A DNA stretch of 64,000 nt from Glandiceps talaboti (Eukaryota > Hemichordata > Enteropneusta > Spengelidae): positions 7,310,899 through 7,374,898 of the forward strand of contig NC_135567.1 in NCBI RefSeq assembly GCF_964340395.1, given 5' to 3'. Position numbers and translations under genes: made by a program. The notes below the pieces were generated by a model. It worked only from the letters and a program-made list of their open reading frames with translations. It was not told the DNA's origin and ran no database searches. This document shows positions 10,434 to 22,014 of the stretch, in pieces. Positions within the stretch are counted from its first letter, which is position 1. Every line of letters begins with the position of its first letter.

Positions 10434-10970
10434 CATTGTAGCATAACTGTTGATGATACAGTTTAATTTTCTGTAATGATTAACGTGGTCTTCTTGCTAG
10501 ACATACATTCTTTGAAGATTTATTCCCATGCCTTCCCATCCATGGTGTTAATGTTATACCTGCTATATACAACATCATTTAAATGTTACTATGGGCACTA
10601 TCTTGTTTCTCGGCATACAATTTCGCAATGCTCATTCATTTACCTTCCCATCACCAGTGTTATTTTGGCATTATACGTCATTGTTTACCTGTTGCTATGG
10701 GTGTGGTCTTGTTACTAAGGGCATTTACATATTCTACAATAATGTTTATTCACTTGCAATCCCATCCCTGTTATAATTGTCAAGAAACCTATCATTTGAC
10801 TGTTGCTAAGGGGTTGGTCATAGTTGTTAGGGTCAATTACATAAGTATGACACATTCACTATTTGCAGACTCGCAGTAACACTTTCAGAATCATAACCAA
10901 ATTTCATCTCCAGTAGTTAGAGAGGTAAAGTTCAATACCAAAATCACTGCATCATCTACAAGACAGACAT

Positions 10971-11004
<34 letters not shown>

Positions 11005-11200
11005 GGGCATTTTACCTTGAACCAAAGTGTAGTTCAGTGTTTAAGTTAGGTACAAATGTAGGCACAGTTTTCAAGCAACCTCAGGGAGAGATTAATTCCA
11101 GTTCCATTCACACACAATTGTCATTATGTTAAGTACCCCATAAAAATTCTCATGGTTTAATTAGATCAATAAAGCAATAATTTCTGTATACTCTTTTTGC
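10434..11200 (+). mobile_element. Family H element, subtype with gacaggcattttaccttga tail
   Basis: The 5' end gccaatggcattgtagcata is followed by three core monomers (10480-10830), an intermediate segment, and (CAGA)n at 10968-11005. The tail gcattttaccttgaacc...gtagttcagtgtt differs from the usual hairpin tail. The same tail follows (CAGA)n at 22012 and 45350, so it is a distinct subfamily. Open frames across the monomers are artefacts of repetition. Confidence 0.7.
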
Positions 11201-11564
11201 CTGACTGGCATTTCAACTAAAGAATCATGGTTTTTTTTAGCTCTAATAATTTCTAAATGGATGTAATTAATATCACCTAATCTACATCCCCAGAAACATC
11301 CCTGCGAAATTTCATCTAAATCAACCAAGCGCCTTTGGAATTATAGACTTTTGACTAAAAAACTATATTTTTAACCTTAATTTGCAAGTCACTGACGGGA
11401 TCATCATGTTTGGCCACATATCACATTTTCACCCAAAATGCACATCTCTGATGCGATCATTTTCATTTGAACAATTTTCCATCTAGACACAACAAGTAAT
11501 GTCCCCACCAAGTACCAAACCAATCGGTGTGGCGGTTTTTGACTTTATGTTGTTTACACACACA
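11201..11564 (+). mobile_element. Family H body, interrupted in its CA tail
   Basis: Standard family H body wording (tcactgacgggatcatcatg, gatgcgatcattttcatttg, cggtttttgactttatgttg) leads into cacacacac at 11556-11564. There the sequence switches abruptly to an integrase-coding fragment. No 3' hairpin follows. Confidence 0.7.
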
Positions 11565-12262
11565 CTGAATGTTTCTGACAATGGACCACAATACATCTCT
11601 ACTGTGTTTACAACATTCTCAAAAGTATGGGACTTTGAATATCTTACTATCAACCCATACAAGAGCAAGGCAAATGGTAAAGTTGAAGCAGCTGTCAAGA
11701 TAGCCAAACAACTCCTGAGGAAGTGTAAGAAATCCAACAGTAACATTCACCTCACACTACTGTATCAACGCAACAAAGAAGCTCAAATCCAGCACAACAC
11801 CTAATGAACCATAGGATTAGAACACAAGCAGTATACTACGACAGAAACTTAGATGATATCCCAGTGTTAGAAGAAGGTGATGTGGTTAGAATGAAACCGT
11901 TCATTCTAGGAAAAAAGAAATGGCCAAAAGCCATTGTCACACAGCGTTTGGATGAAAGATCTTAAGAAGTTGAGTCATCCAACACAACTTATCGACATAG
12001 CAGAGCACACCTCAAGAAAATAATGGAACCAGCAGATTCTAAAGACTTGGGAGAAACAAACACGACATCTCATACTCCCAATATCATCAAACCACCACTG
12101 TCTACAAGGAGTAATTCTGAACGGTCCAACCGACCTGATGTCAAGGAAGCAACGTCATTATCACCTAAACCAATAGTTGCTACACCACCCAAGTCACCAA
12201 TGAAATCCAGAAGTGGCCATGTAATATAACCACCATCCTACTGGAAAGACTATGCAACTTAA
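11565..12262 (+). pseudogene. LTR-retrotransposon (Ty3/gypsy-type) integrase C-terminal relic
   Basis: The first piece (about 11565-11800) shows the DNG motif of the retroviral-type integrase core followed by a Y-x-S-x-A-N-G-x-V-E stretch that includes the third catalytic acidic residue. The frame then breaks near 11760. A second frame (about 11800-11965) keeps the region after the core up to a basic GKKKWPKA segment, hits a stop, and a third part (12023-12228) ends with an R-S-G motif, an in-frame stop, and a remaining tail to 12262. An SG-x-V-x-x-PP-x-Y-like tail is common at the C-terminus of gypsy-type polyproteins. The gag, protease, reverse transcriptase and LTRs are absent, and at least one frameshift and two stops make it non-functional. 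Confidence 0.8.
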
Positions 12263-12299
12263 GAATACTCAACTATGTGCTATATTGTGTTCTACACAG

Positions 12300-12392
12300 T
12301 TCTAGGACAAATGCCCCCAGACAAATGCCACCCGGACAAATGCCCCCATAGGACAAATGCCCCGGACCTACCCCCCCCCCCCCCCCCGGTAA
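12300..12392 (+). repeat. Short minisatellite (ggacaaatgcccc) and poly-C tract
   Basis: About four degenerate copies of a 13-18 bp unit ending in C runs, then an uninterrupted poly-C stretch at about 12369-12386. Confidence 0.8.
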
Positions 12393-13544
12393 ACTGTCAT
12401 TGCCTACGAATAGAGATTTAAAAAATCCAGATTTTGGGAGTACACTTAAAATATGGTTTTTATCACTTTTATTGTATAACGGATAAATAGACAGCAGATG
12501 TTCAAAAAATGTTGAATTCGACCAAATAAAGCATGCTTTGATTTTATCACTTTTTATTGTATTATTACCAAAAGCGTGCTTATAAAGTGATTTCGGGTGG
12601 TGTAATTATGTTAAAAATGACTTAACTCAAACACAGTCACTGTTATATACACATACACATTTTATTTCGGACATTAGACTGAAATTGTGATGACAATAAA
12701 GACAAATACAAACAACAAAGTGTGATAAACATGGGATTTGATTTTTAAGTAAGGCAGTTAATAGAAATTACTTATGAGTAGAACTCTAGAATCTTATTGC
12801 ATAAATACTAAATATTACTATAATATTGCAAACTGGAGGTTGTGGGCTTATTCCCCTAAAAATGCCAAGCACATGACAATTCTCGAAATCGGCAACAATT
12901 TGTGTAGAACTCTGGAATCTGATTGCATAAATACTAAGTGATAAAACCATATTTTTCATTTTAAATACACCGCCTGAAATCACATCTTTCAATCGCACTA
13001 TAGCAGAAATGCTAAGAAACCCTAAAAAACATGCATATTGATTCTCTTAAGTTACCAATAATATATATCTTAATGAGGATGTAACTTGCTCTCTCTCTCT
13101 CTCTTCCCAACATGTTATCAGTCTTATAAGAATACAACAGTCGTTATAATGCTCTAACAATCTGTGTTTGTGTTATTTATTTATAACCATCCACAATTAA
13201 AACAAGTTCTACCATGGAAGTATCACCAGGATGGTAAACTCCAAACAAATTTGTCTTTACAGATGTCACATACATGTACATATACTGTTATACATGTGCA
13301 ATCTTATTGAATATATATTTTGATGAGCCATTTGTGATAGTTTTGATTAGAATGGAATTCAATGCAAGGATTACATGTCTTGTTAATACAATATTACAGA
13401 GTTTGTTGCAATACAGAAATGAATCATTTATACCATTCAGGTATCTCCCCTTATACCTCAATGATAATATTACCTTAACTACCATGCTCATAACTAGTGA
13501 AATCTCACAAAGGTGTAATAGACCATGTATTTGTTGAGAGACTA
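12393..13544. other. Unassigned AT-rich sequence with one direct repeat
   Basis: A segment gtagaactctagaatc...gcataaatactaa at 12778-12812 recurs at 12902-12936 with two changes, 124 bp away. (CT)n lies at 13090-13104. No gene recognised; opposing open frames at 13274-13596 show no family resemblance. Confidence 0.4.
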
Positions 13545-13652
13545 TAGTAGTTTTGGAATTATTGATTATTACACACACACATACACAGACAGACACCGCT
13601 CCATGCCTATAGCACTACTAAACCTACATTGTAGTTCAGTTGTGCTAAAAAG
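13545..13652 (+). mobile_element. Family H 3' end only
   Basis: A short CA/CAGA run (13571-13596) followed by the hairpin tagcactactaaacc...gttcagttgtgctaaaa. The element body is lacking. Confidence 0.7.
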
Positions 13653-13654
13653 AG

Positions 13655-14310
13655 ACCCCACCCCCTCCTAATTCCCCCAGCCCTCCCCCCATTAATTACT
13701 GAAGGCTTCCTAATTTAACTTGTTTCATCCCTAATGTTCAATTTAATAAGATTTGCTTTTTAAAACTATATACAATAGAATCTAGTTATCTTGAAACAAC
13801 ATTCTGGCTTGATATAAATCTTATTCATATTGCTACATCTTACTATCACTCACAACAAAAATCCTACCAACATTACTATATAAGCTATCTTTACATCTGG
13901 GTAAAACTGAGTCTATTTTATTTGCCTCCAAGAAATGTTTGCATACAACAAATAAAGTAAATGTGTGCAGTGTAATGGGAATGAGATTGAATCTAAGGCG
14001 AGTGTGTCATACTTGGTGTTTCATTGGATCAGTCTTTATCTGGTGAGATTATAGCTTCTAGCGTGCTATCAAAATGCGCAAACAAACTTAAATTTGTATA
14101 CCGTAATACTCGATCTTTTAATCTGAAAACAAAGAAATTACTTGTCTCGGCTTTGATTCAGTGTCATTTCGACTATGCCTGTTCATCGCGGTACATCTTA
14201 CTATCACTCACAACACAAATCCTACCAACATTACTATATGTGGTACATTTCTTTCTGTAAAATACCATTATTTTAGCATATCATCACCAACTAAGTATAT
14301 ATTGTTACTC
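13655..14310 (+). repeat. Dispersed repeat R4, copy C, split by a LINE fragment
   Basis: The segments 13655-13881 and 14192-14310 match the R4 copies at 18717-19431 and 49736-50520 (key bases aactatatacaatg, ttcatattgctaca, cctaccaacattacta, accaactaagtatatattgtt). The interruption at 13882-14191 is flanked by a 48-bp direct repeat. Confidence 0.75.
13882..14191 (+). pseudogene. Non-LTR retrotransposon reverse transcriptase fragment
   Basis: In the plus strand, GNEIESKASVSYL (about 13978-14016), then after a frame slip DQSLSGE, KLKFVYRNTR, KKLLVSALIQCHFDYACS. This order matches the region after the palm (thumb) of Jockey/CR1-type LINE reverse transcriptases, where YLGV-x-LD and L-x-x-SLI-x-x-H-x-DY are recurrent. 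These enzymes copy LINE RNA at a nicked genomic target. The catalytic YxDD region, endonuclease and 3' untranslated region are all absent, so this is a short internal fragment. It is precisely bounded by the 48-bp direct repeats 13834-13881 and 14192-14239. Confidence 0.75.
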
Positions 14311-14335
14311 AATATACATACTTATGTACAATTAA

Positions 14336-14682
14336 CATACATACATACATACATACATACATACATACATACATACATACATACATACATACATACATAC
14401 ATACATACATACACACACAAACACACACACACACACACACATACATACCTACATACATACATACATACCTACCTACCTACCTACCTACCTACCTACCTAC
14501 CTACCTACATACATACCTACCTACCTACCTACCTACCTACCTACCTACCTACCTACATACATACATACATACATACATACTGACATACTGACATACATAC
14601 ATACATACATACATACATACATACATACAGACATACACACACACACACACACACACACAGACAGACAGACAGACATACATAC

Positions 14683-14713
<31 letters not shown>

Positions 14714-14888
14714 CATACAGACAGACAGACATACATACATACATACTTACTTACATACATACATACATACATACATACAGACAGACAGACAGACATACAT
14801 ACATACATACTTACAGACAGACAGACAGACAGACATACATACATACATACATACATACATACATACATACATACATACATACATACAT
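14336..14888 (+). repeat. Compound tetranucleotide array (CATA)n/(CTAC)n/(CAGA)n with (CA)n
   Basis: Long blocks of cata, ctac and caga tetramers and CA dinucleotides alternate. All open frames here (Thr/His/Ile/Tyr- or Cys/Val/Met-rich) are translations of the repeat and not genes. Confidence 0.97.
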
Positions 14889-15009
14889 AATGCGGATCTA
14901 TAATGCACCTTTCCTCCTGAGAGCTCAAGGTGCTCACAATTATTACCCCTGGCACGGATCAATGGCAGCACAACGGCCCTTTATACTTCCTTAACGCCCT
15001 GGGGAGCAT
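14889..15009 (-). mobile_element. SINE 3' fragment (minus orientation)
   Basis: The reverse complement reads gctccccagggcgttaag, gaagtataaagggccgttgtg, gatccgtgccaggggtaata and attgtgagcacc. It matches the 3' half of the SINE at 19432-19760 and the one at 63331-63640. It is embedded between (CATA)n arrays, which is typical where a SINE tail has expanded. Confidence 0.75.
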
Positions 15010-15100
15010 GCATACATACATACCTACATACATACCTACCTACATACCTACCTACATACATACATACATACATACATACATACATACATACATACATAAA
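15010..15100 (+). repeat. (CATA)n/(CTAC)n array
   Basis: Continuation of the tetranucleotide array beyond the SINE fragment. Confidence 0.95.
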
Positions 15101-15229
15101 TAACAAGTTATTTATCAACAATCACAAATATACAGACATGAATTATATACTATATAGTATACTAATCACAACTATCAATGTATAATTTTGACTGATGTGT
15201 AAATACTGGTAGCCAACCATCACCCGTAA

Positions 15230-15515
15230 TGAGGCCTGAAAGAATCATTTGTTTGGTTCTGGTTACCCGACCCCAACTTAGCGTTTTACTGCTGACCCTA
15301 AACATTTTTTTCATGCATTCGAAAAAAAAATCGCAAAAATTTTTAAGTTTCACGAGAAATAGTGGATGCGAAAACTGACAATAATTTAAAAAGACAAAAT
15401 AAAAGTGTTCTTTCAATCTGTAATGGCTGTATATCTGATGAGGAGAAACCAATAAAACAGAGACCATTTGGAAAACAATAGAAAACCTGAACTAGACACT
15501 CACACTCACACTCAC
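15230..15515 (-). repeat. Dispersed repeat R3, inverted copy
   Basis: The reverse complement matches R3 at 44885-45300 and 51405-51850 (ggttttccattg, cagatgtacagccatta or a close variant, gtttaggg...cagtaaaacgct, ggggtcgggtaaccagaacc). Overlapping open frames are not conserved between copies. Confidence 0.7.
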
Positions 15516-16744
15516 ACATGAAAAAAACAAACAACAAATCTACCTATCCCACCTATTCTAAAATTGAGCTTAGTAGGAACCACACAATTTAAAATAGAAT
15601 TACAATGGAGTGACTAATTGTAATGTATTAGAATAATTAGATTGTACTTTATTTCAGTTAATTATGTCAATATTTAATTGAAATGGTGTGCTATATTCTT
15701 CATGTATACATATTTATCAGTTGACACATATTCATAGATATTTTAATCAAAACTCCACAACACAGATATAAACTAAGATATTTTTTATAAACTTTAGTTC
15801 TTGAGTTATTTCATGATTTCATATCACAAACATACCTAGGTGTTCATTACCTCACATAAAACAAAGTGAATACATATTTATTTTTCAGCTAATACATGTG
15901 TATCTGTTGACTCCCATGAGTCCATAGCAAAGACAAACACTGAACAATGTCTGAGCAACTTGATAGGGGGCACAGGCTGAGTTTGTCAAATATTTTATTC
16001 ACCTGAAAGTAGTTAATAAAACCCTAAATATTCTAGTATAGTTTTAATATGGACACATGCCATCTATGGTTATTTTTGAGGCATCGACGCAACAATACAA
16101 TCAATGCTGATAGAATGATAGCAAATAAAATGTTTCATTTGATATATTTTAATTATTATAAAATGAAATTATTATTCTTGTCTTCCTAATTGTTGTGTCC
16201 CTAAACTGGTATGTCCCCATTAGGAATGATATAGCCACATGGCTGTTGAGTGTTGACTGCCAAATAATCGCCCTGAGCTTCTATTTAGTTCCACTGTTGT
16301 GGTTCCGAATTTGCTGATTTTCCGAATAGTGGCCCAAGGCTAGTTTTCGGAAAACTCCGGTATATAATACAATAATTATTGTCATCTTGCATTGCTACTA
16401 TAGTTGATTACACAAAACAGATTTTCTTGACATTTTTAAAGTAAAAATACAATAAATTGTAATATGGGATATTTCTTTTAGGTCTGTTCATATAGCTTGA
16501 ATATAGTTGTAAATTAATTTTGACTTTACACAGGTAATCCCCTCGGCTAATCACATCTCTAGTCTGTGAATAAATCTGTACTTTACAATTTATTAAAATG
16601 TCACCATGCATGAAAAGCTTGATTACTTGTGATTAGCTGTGTTGACTGTTTACAATTCACTTTCCTGTATGTACAATGTACTACAATTACTCTGTTTACA
16701 ATTTTTTCAGCAAAAATAGACTTAGTCTTATATTTTTTAGAAAA
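15516..16744. other. Unassigned AT-rich sequence; one short dispersed repeat
   Basis: The segment 16470-16580 (tctgttcatatagcttgaat, aatcccctcggctaatcaca) recurs at 25195-25290. No genes recognised. Confidence 0.4.
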
Positions 16745-17423
16745 TAGCGCCAATGGTGTTGTAGCACAACTGTATTTAGCTTGTCTTGTTGCTAGGCATA
16801 TTTGCATATATTTTTGGACCCTTTATTAACTTGCCTCAGCCCTTCCAACTTTTCATCTTTTCAATATAAACCATTATTTAGTTGTTGCTATGGGCCGGGC
16901 ATGGTCTTTTTGCTAGATATATCTGCATACATATTTGAATCTGCATTCACTTACCTACCAATCCCTGTTGTTATCTTTGTAGTATGCATCATTTCACTGT
17001 TTCTAAGGGCATGGTCATGGTTGCTAGGGTAAATTGTCTCATAATGTTTTCAACCATAACTGAAGAATAACATTTCCAGAAACATCCCCACTAAGTTTCA
17101 CCCCATTCACCTTGCAGTTTCAGTTACAAGATACATTTGTAAGTTTTCACCAAAATTGACATTTTTAGACCTAATTTTCACATCATTGATGGGATCATCA
17201 TGTTTTGACCAATTCTTAATATAAACACACTGAAGAATGTTCCAATCAATTTCAGCCCAATATCCTCAGCAGTTTTGGAATTAAAGATTTTTTACCAAAA
17301 CATACACATTTTAGACCTAATTTTCACATCATTCATGAGCTCATCATGTTGTGAACAATTCTTAGTTTAAACAACACTACAAATGTTCCCATCAAATTTG
17401 ACACCAATCTGCCCAGTAACACA

Positions 17424-17462
<39 letters not shown>

Positions 17463-17513
17463 TGCCATGCCTGTAGCACTTAGTTAACTGAACTGAAGCT
17501 CAGTTATGCTAAA
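16745..17513 (+). mobile_element. Family H element, complete
   Basis: The 5' end gccaatggtgttgtagcaca includes the inverted motif tagcacaactg. Core monomers at 16780-17030 are followed by the body, a CA run at 17423-17460 and a 3' terminus with imperfect hairpin ending cagttatgctaaaa at 17499-17512. Total about 770 bp. It is one of the best copies for defining ends. Confidence 0.75.
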
Positions 17514-17885
17514 AAAGATTTGCTAAAAAGATGGTACATTTAAAACAAATACTAACAAAATACCCATTTCTCATCCATACAGGATTAGTTATGTCATGTA
17601 CAAAGTGTTTTTCAGCAATCATTATGAACATCAGATCACAAACAAATCTTCATGTAATTCCTGATTATTGACATTAAAACTACACTAGCTCTATTTTTTC
17701 TAATCAAAACAATCATCAATTTATACGTATAAATCTGTTGAATAACTTATCAAATGAGATTGCACTTGTTAATTTGTGGGTATGTATGTAGTATAATAAC
17801 GTTGGGGGTGCTGATAATCTGGACCATCAAATACTGTAATTGTATTTTATTCTGTGCACACTTATACATATATGTACACATAAAT
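17514..17885. other. Unassigned AT-rich sequence
   Basis: No gene or repeat recognised. Confidence 0.35.
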
Positions 17886-18597
17886 GTTTACTGGGGTGTC
17901 AAAATAGCAGCAATTGCATTGTATCACAACTGTATTTAGCCATTTCTATGGACGTGGTCTGGTTGCTAGGCATATTTGCATACATTTTTTTGAATCTGCA
18001 TTTGTTTACCTACCATCCCTGTTGTTATCTTTGTAATATGCATCGTTATTTCACTGTTGCTAAGGGTGTGGTTATGGTTGCTAGGGCCAAATGTTTAAAA
18101 AATGTTATCAACAATAACTGCAGAATAACACCTCCAGAAACATCCCCAACATGTTTCAACCCAATTCACCAAGTAGTTTCGGTGCTTGAGATTTCTGCAC
18201 ATGCAGATCCCTACATTCCCATGAAATTTAAGCTTAATCTGGTAGAAAAAAGACACATTTTTAGCCCTAATTTGCATAATATTATTGATGGAATCACCAT
18301 GTGAAAAATTCTTATAAATAATCTAACCACCTTTAAGAATGTTCCCACCAAATTTTAGACCTATCTGCCTAGTACTTTTTGAGTTTAAGTTTTTTCACCA
18401 AAAATCACATTTTTTACCCAAATCACAGCGGTAATGAGATCATTTTGTCTTAAACAATTTCCCAACTAGACACCCAAGGTAATTGAAAAACCAAATATCA
18501 TGGCAATCAGTTCAGCAGTTTTTGACTTTAAGTTGTTTACACATACAAACACACAAACACACACACAGACAGACACACACACAGACAGACAGAGACT

Positions 18598-18659
<62 letters not shown>

Positions 18660-18716
18660 CTTAAATAGTGATGCCTATAGCACTATTGAACATTATCAGT
18701 TCAGTTGTGCTAAAAG
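17886..18716 (+). mobile_element. Family H element, complete
   Basis: The 5' end reads gcattgtatcacaactgtat. Core monomers at 17940-18090 and the body lead to a CA/CAGA tail at 18541-18658, then the hairpin tagcactattgaac...gttcagttgtgctaaaa ending about 18715. The following gatctaatgagtgttcttta is also found after the copy ending at 46747, so the two were duplicated with flanking DNA. Confidence 0.75.
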
Positions 18717-19431
18717 ATCTAATGAGTGTTCTTTAGCACCATAATGTTTATTTAAATGAATTTCAATTTTTAAAACTATATACAATGGAATCCAGTTGTC
18801 CTGAAACAAAGCATTCTGTCTTGACAAAAATATTATTCATATTGCAACATGTCACTGTCAGTCACAGCTAAAATCCTACCAACATTACTACTTGTGGTAC
18901 ATTTCTTTCTATGAGATACCAGTATTTAAGCAGATCATCACCAACTAAGTATATATTGTTACTCCATATATGTTGACAATCTGAGACATTGGTAACCTAT
19001 GCAAAAAACATGTAGCAATGTTGATAACATTTTGGTTCACTACATTGTAGATGATGAAATGTAGTAATTCTAGTATAAATGTTGACATCCTAGATGATAA
19101 ATTTGTAGCATAGTAAGATTTTGTGTTGAACCACACATTGTTCTGTTTTAGGTTAACTGGTTTCTATTGTAACTTAAGACATTGTACAATTTTGATGAAT
19201 GTCTTTGTCAGAACATATAACTGATGACATTCAGTTCACAATTCTAAAAGTTGTCCACAAAACAAGTGTAAATTGTGTATCCTCACTCACTACCTCTACA
19301 TGTTATTAATGATGTGTCATCAACATGTTCCCTCACAACACTTTTTGACATCAGGATTTACCTAAAGCAAATGTACAGTTAGTTCCCCTCATGTTTGCTG
19401 CTGACAACCGTATGACATATAGTAAATGAAT
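18717..19431 (+). repeat. Dispersed repeat R4, copy A
   Basis: Near-identical for over 700 bp to 49846-50520, for example ttgacaatct, aacatttt ggttc and tcagttcacaattctaaaag. No coding frame is conserved. Confidence 0.8.
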
Positions 19432-19760
19432 TGTCAGTTGTGAGGAGAGAATTGGGTCTTACAGAAGTGGCTGGCTTTGAATCTGAAGGTTGCAGGTTTG
19501 AGCCCCATCGCTGCCGTTTGTTTCTGAGTGGCTAAAGTCCTTGGGCAAGATTTGAACCGTGCATGTGCTTCAGTCACCCCAGCTGTATAATTGGGGACCT
19601 GGTAAGATAGAGGTTGCAGTTTGAATGCTTTAAACCTATGCACTTATAAAGGCTGTAATGGAATGTATGCTCCCCAGGGAGTTGAGGAAGTATAAAGGGC
19701 CGTTGTGACGCTATAGATCCATGCTAGGGGTAATAATTGTAAAGCGAGAAACAATCGTGT
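19432..19760 (+). mobile_element. tRNA-derived SINE, near full length
   Basis: The head carries an A-box-like stretch (gtcttacagaagtggctgg) and a B-box-like ggtttgagcccc, the expected internal RNA polymerase III promoter of a tRNA-derived SINE. The body reads tgagtggctaaagtccttgg, attggggacctggtaagata, cttataaaggctgtaatgga, ctccccagggag, and it ends ggggtaataattgtaaagcg. Other copies: 50521-50612 (head only), 63331-63640 (inverted) and 14889-15009 (3' part). It is not a tRNA gene: the cloverleaf is incomplete. Confidence 0.8.
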
Positions 19761-19849
19761 AATGTGTAATAGATACAGTTTAGGTATTTGTTAATATGTA
19801 TTACTGATTAGGTACCCTCCCATCCCCTATGACACTGAATGGAGACATG

Positions 19850-20965
19850 TTTTAACAGGAATTAGTTGCAACAAATATTTACCTCTGTGATTGAATGTAG
19901 AAATGGTTTAAAACAAATTAGTGACAACTAAGTGATACTAAAGAGTGTGTCGATCACATAAAGGAAATGGCTGGATTTTGGTAATTGAACGGGAAATTAA
20001 AATTCATGGTCAAAAGTCGAGATCTGAAAAGTAAGTTTACACCAACTACATTGTAATGTAGGGATAAACTCTTAAAGCTGAATGGAGTCTCCACATATTA
20101 AAGCTTTTGACTTTTGAAGTAAATAATGATTGTCCATGTATATTCATTAAAAGTTATGTAAACACCAAAAGTAATGCATGCACTCTACATTTCTCTGCTT
20201 CTCTTGTTCTACATTACATTACATTAATTTTAAACATACATGCTACAGACTCTATGCAAAACACAGCTTGATTTTGATAATTCAACTAACAGGTCAGGGT
20301 CAAAGGTCACTTTCTTTCAACAGAACTTGCAAGTGATTATATGGGCTTACACACTTGAATGGATGTTCTTTGTATTGAAGTTTTTACGTTATGCAACTTA
20401 ATATATTGATTTATTACTCAAAATATGGCCACCATTCATTAAAAAGTTATATGAGCACTATAAAAATTATCCTTGTGTATATTTGTCTTCTGCTATGTTA
20501 ACGATGGACATGATTTAAAAGAAACTGGCAACAAATAAATATGACAAAGTGATAGTTGTGTAATAGGCAATAAATGGCTGGATTTTGATAATTGACCTTG
20601 AAGGTTATCAAGGTGAAAGGTCAATATCTTAAAAGAAAGCTTGTACCTGATAATAAAAGGGGTAGACACTTGAATGGAGTCTCTATGTATGATAGTTTTT
20701 AGTTATGTCATAAATATTGATTTTAAACTACTAATATGGTTGCCATTCAATCAAATTTGCATATGTTGCAAATAAAGTGATGTGTATATGTACCATATGA
20801 CCTGTCATATTTTTGGCAGGTTTGAAAGAAATTGGACATGTCATCTCTGAGAAATAACATATTACAGATGCACGGTCAGTAGGATGTATGGACAGACAGA
20901 CGGATGAAGGGAGGGATGAATACATGTACAGACTGCCGGACGGATAGAACCCACTCTAATAGCCC
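19850..20965 (+). repeat. Dispersed repeat R1, about three tandem copies
   Basis: Units of roughly 330 bp repeat 'gctggattttgataattga', 'acacttgaatgg', 'gttatg' and 'ggccaccattcattaaaaag', restarting near 19960, 20265 and 20575. The last copy runs into a segment with gacagacagacgg...ggacggatagaaccc shared with R6 at 41050. Non-coding. Confidence 0.7.
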
Positions 20966-21359
20966 CCCTTCACAGGACTGCATATAAGGATGGCACCTTC
21001 AGCTGTATGTAAAATATTGACATCACAAATTGCAAAGTGGTTATATAATTGTTTCATACTGTAAACTGTTTTATACAACAAAATAAAATTTTACAAAATA
21101 CTGTTTTGTATACTTCTTTATTCAGAGGTAGGTCAGAATATCATCCCTTGGCCACGTTTTGGGATGATAGCATGACATCATACTAACAGAGTGTGAAATA
21201 TTTGGCAGTATTGCAGAAATTACATGAGAGACCAAGTTGAGTGTATATTTCTGCTATCCTGTCAAAAGATTGTGTGGTTGTATATATCTCCCATCCCCCT
21301 AAAATATCATGCACCCTAATCTGATGTTGCTCTCTAAAATATCAATCTGTGAAACCATT
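20966..21359. other. Unassigned sequence
   Basis: No gene or recognised repeat. Confidence 0.35.
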
Positions 21360-21977
21360 GTTCTCAAAACCTGTTGCTAGGTATATTTGCATACATTTTT
21401 AGAATATTTATTCATTTGTCTATTAATCCCTGTTATCATTACAATATACATAACAATTTGGCTGTTGCTATGTGCGTGGTCTTGTTGCTAGGGAAATTTG
21501 CATATATTTTTTAACATATATTCACTTGTTTATTAATCCCTGTTATCTTTGCATGGCATAATATACTGTTGCTATGGGTGTGGTCTTGTTGCTAGGCATA
21601 TATACATACAATTTAGCAATTCTCTTTCATTTCCCATCACCGGTGTTATTTTAGCATTATGTCATTGTTTACCTGTTGCTATGGGCGTGGTCTTGTTGCT
21701 AGGCATATCTACATACAATTTAGTAATTCTCTTGCATTTCCCATCACCAGTGTTATTTTAGCATTATGTCATTGTTTACCTGTTGCTATGGGTGTTGTCT
21801 TGTTATTCAATCATTTGACGGGGCATGGGCATTGTCATAGTTGCCTGGGCCAATTACGCAAGTATGACACACTAACAATTTTCAGACTAACAGTAACACT
21901 TTCAGAATAATTACCAAATTTCATCCCCTCTAGTTTGAGAGGTAAAGCTCAATATCAAATCACTTACATCATCTACA

Positions 21978-22014
<37 letters not shown>

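Noticed and set aside
10476-10879. Overlapping hydrophobic frames that look like membrane proteins (also at 16629-17032, 17754-18304 and 21549-21910)
   Set aside because: All fall in family H core monomers, and the same text is translated in different frames at each copy.
19470-19520. tRNA gene
   Set aside because: A and B boxes are present, but the acceptor and anticodon arms do not form, and a SINE body follows.
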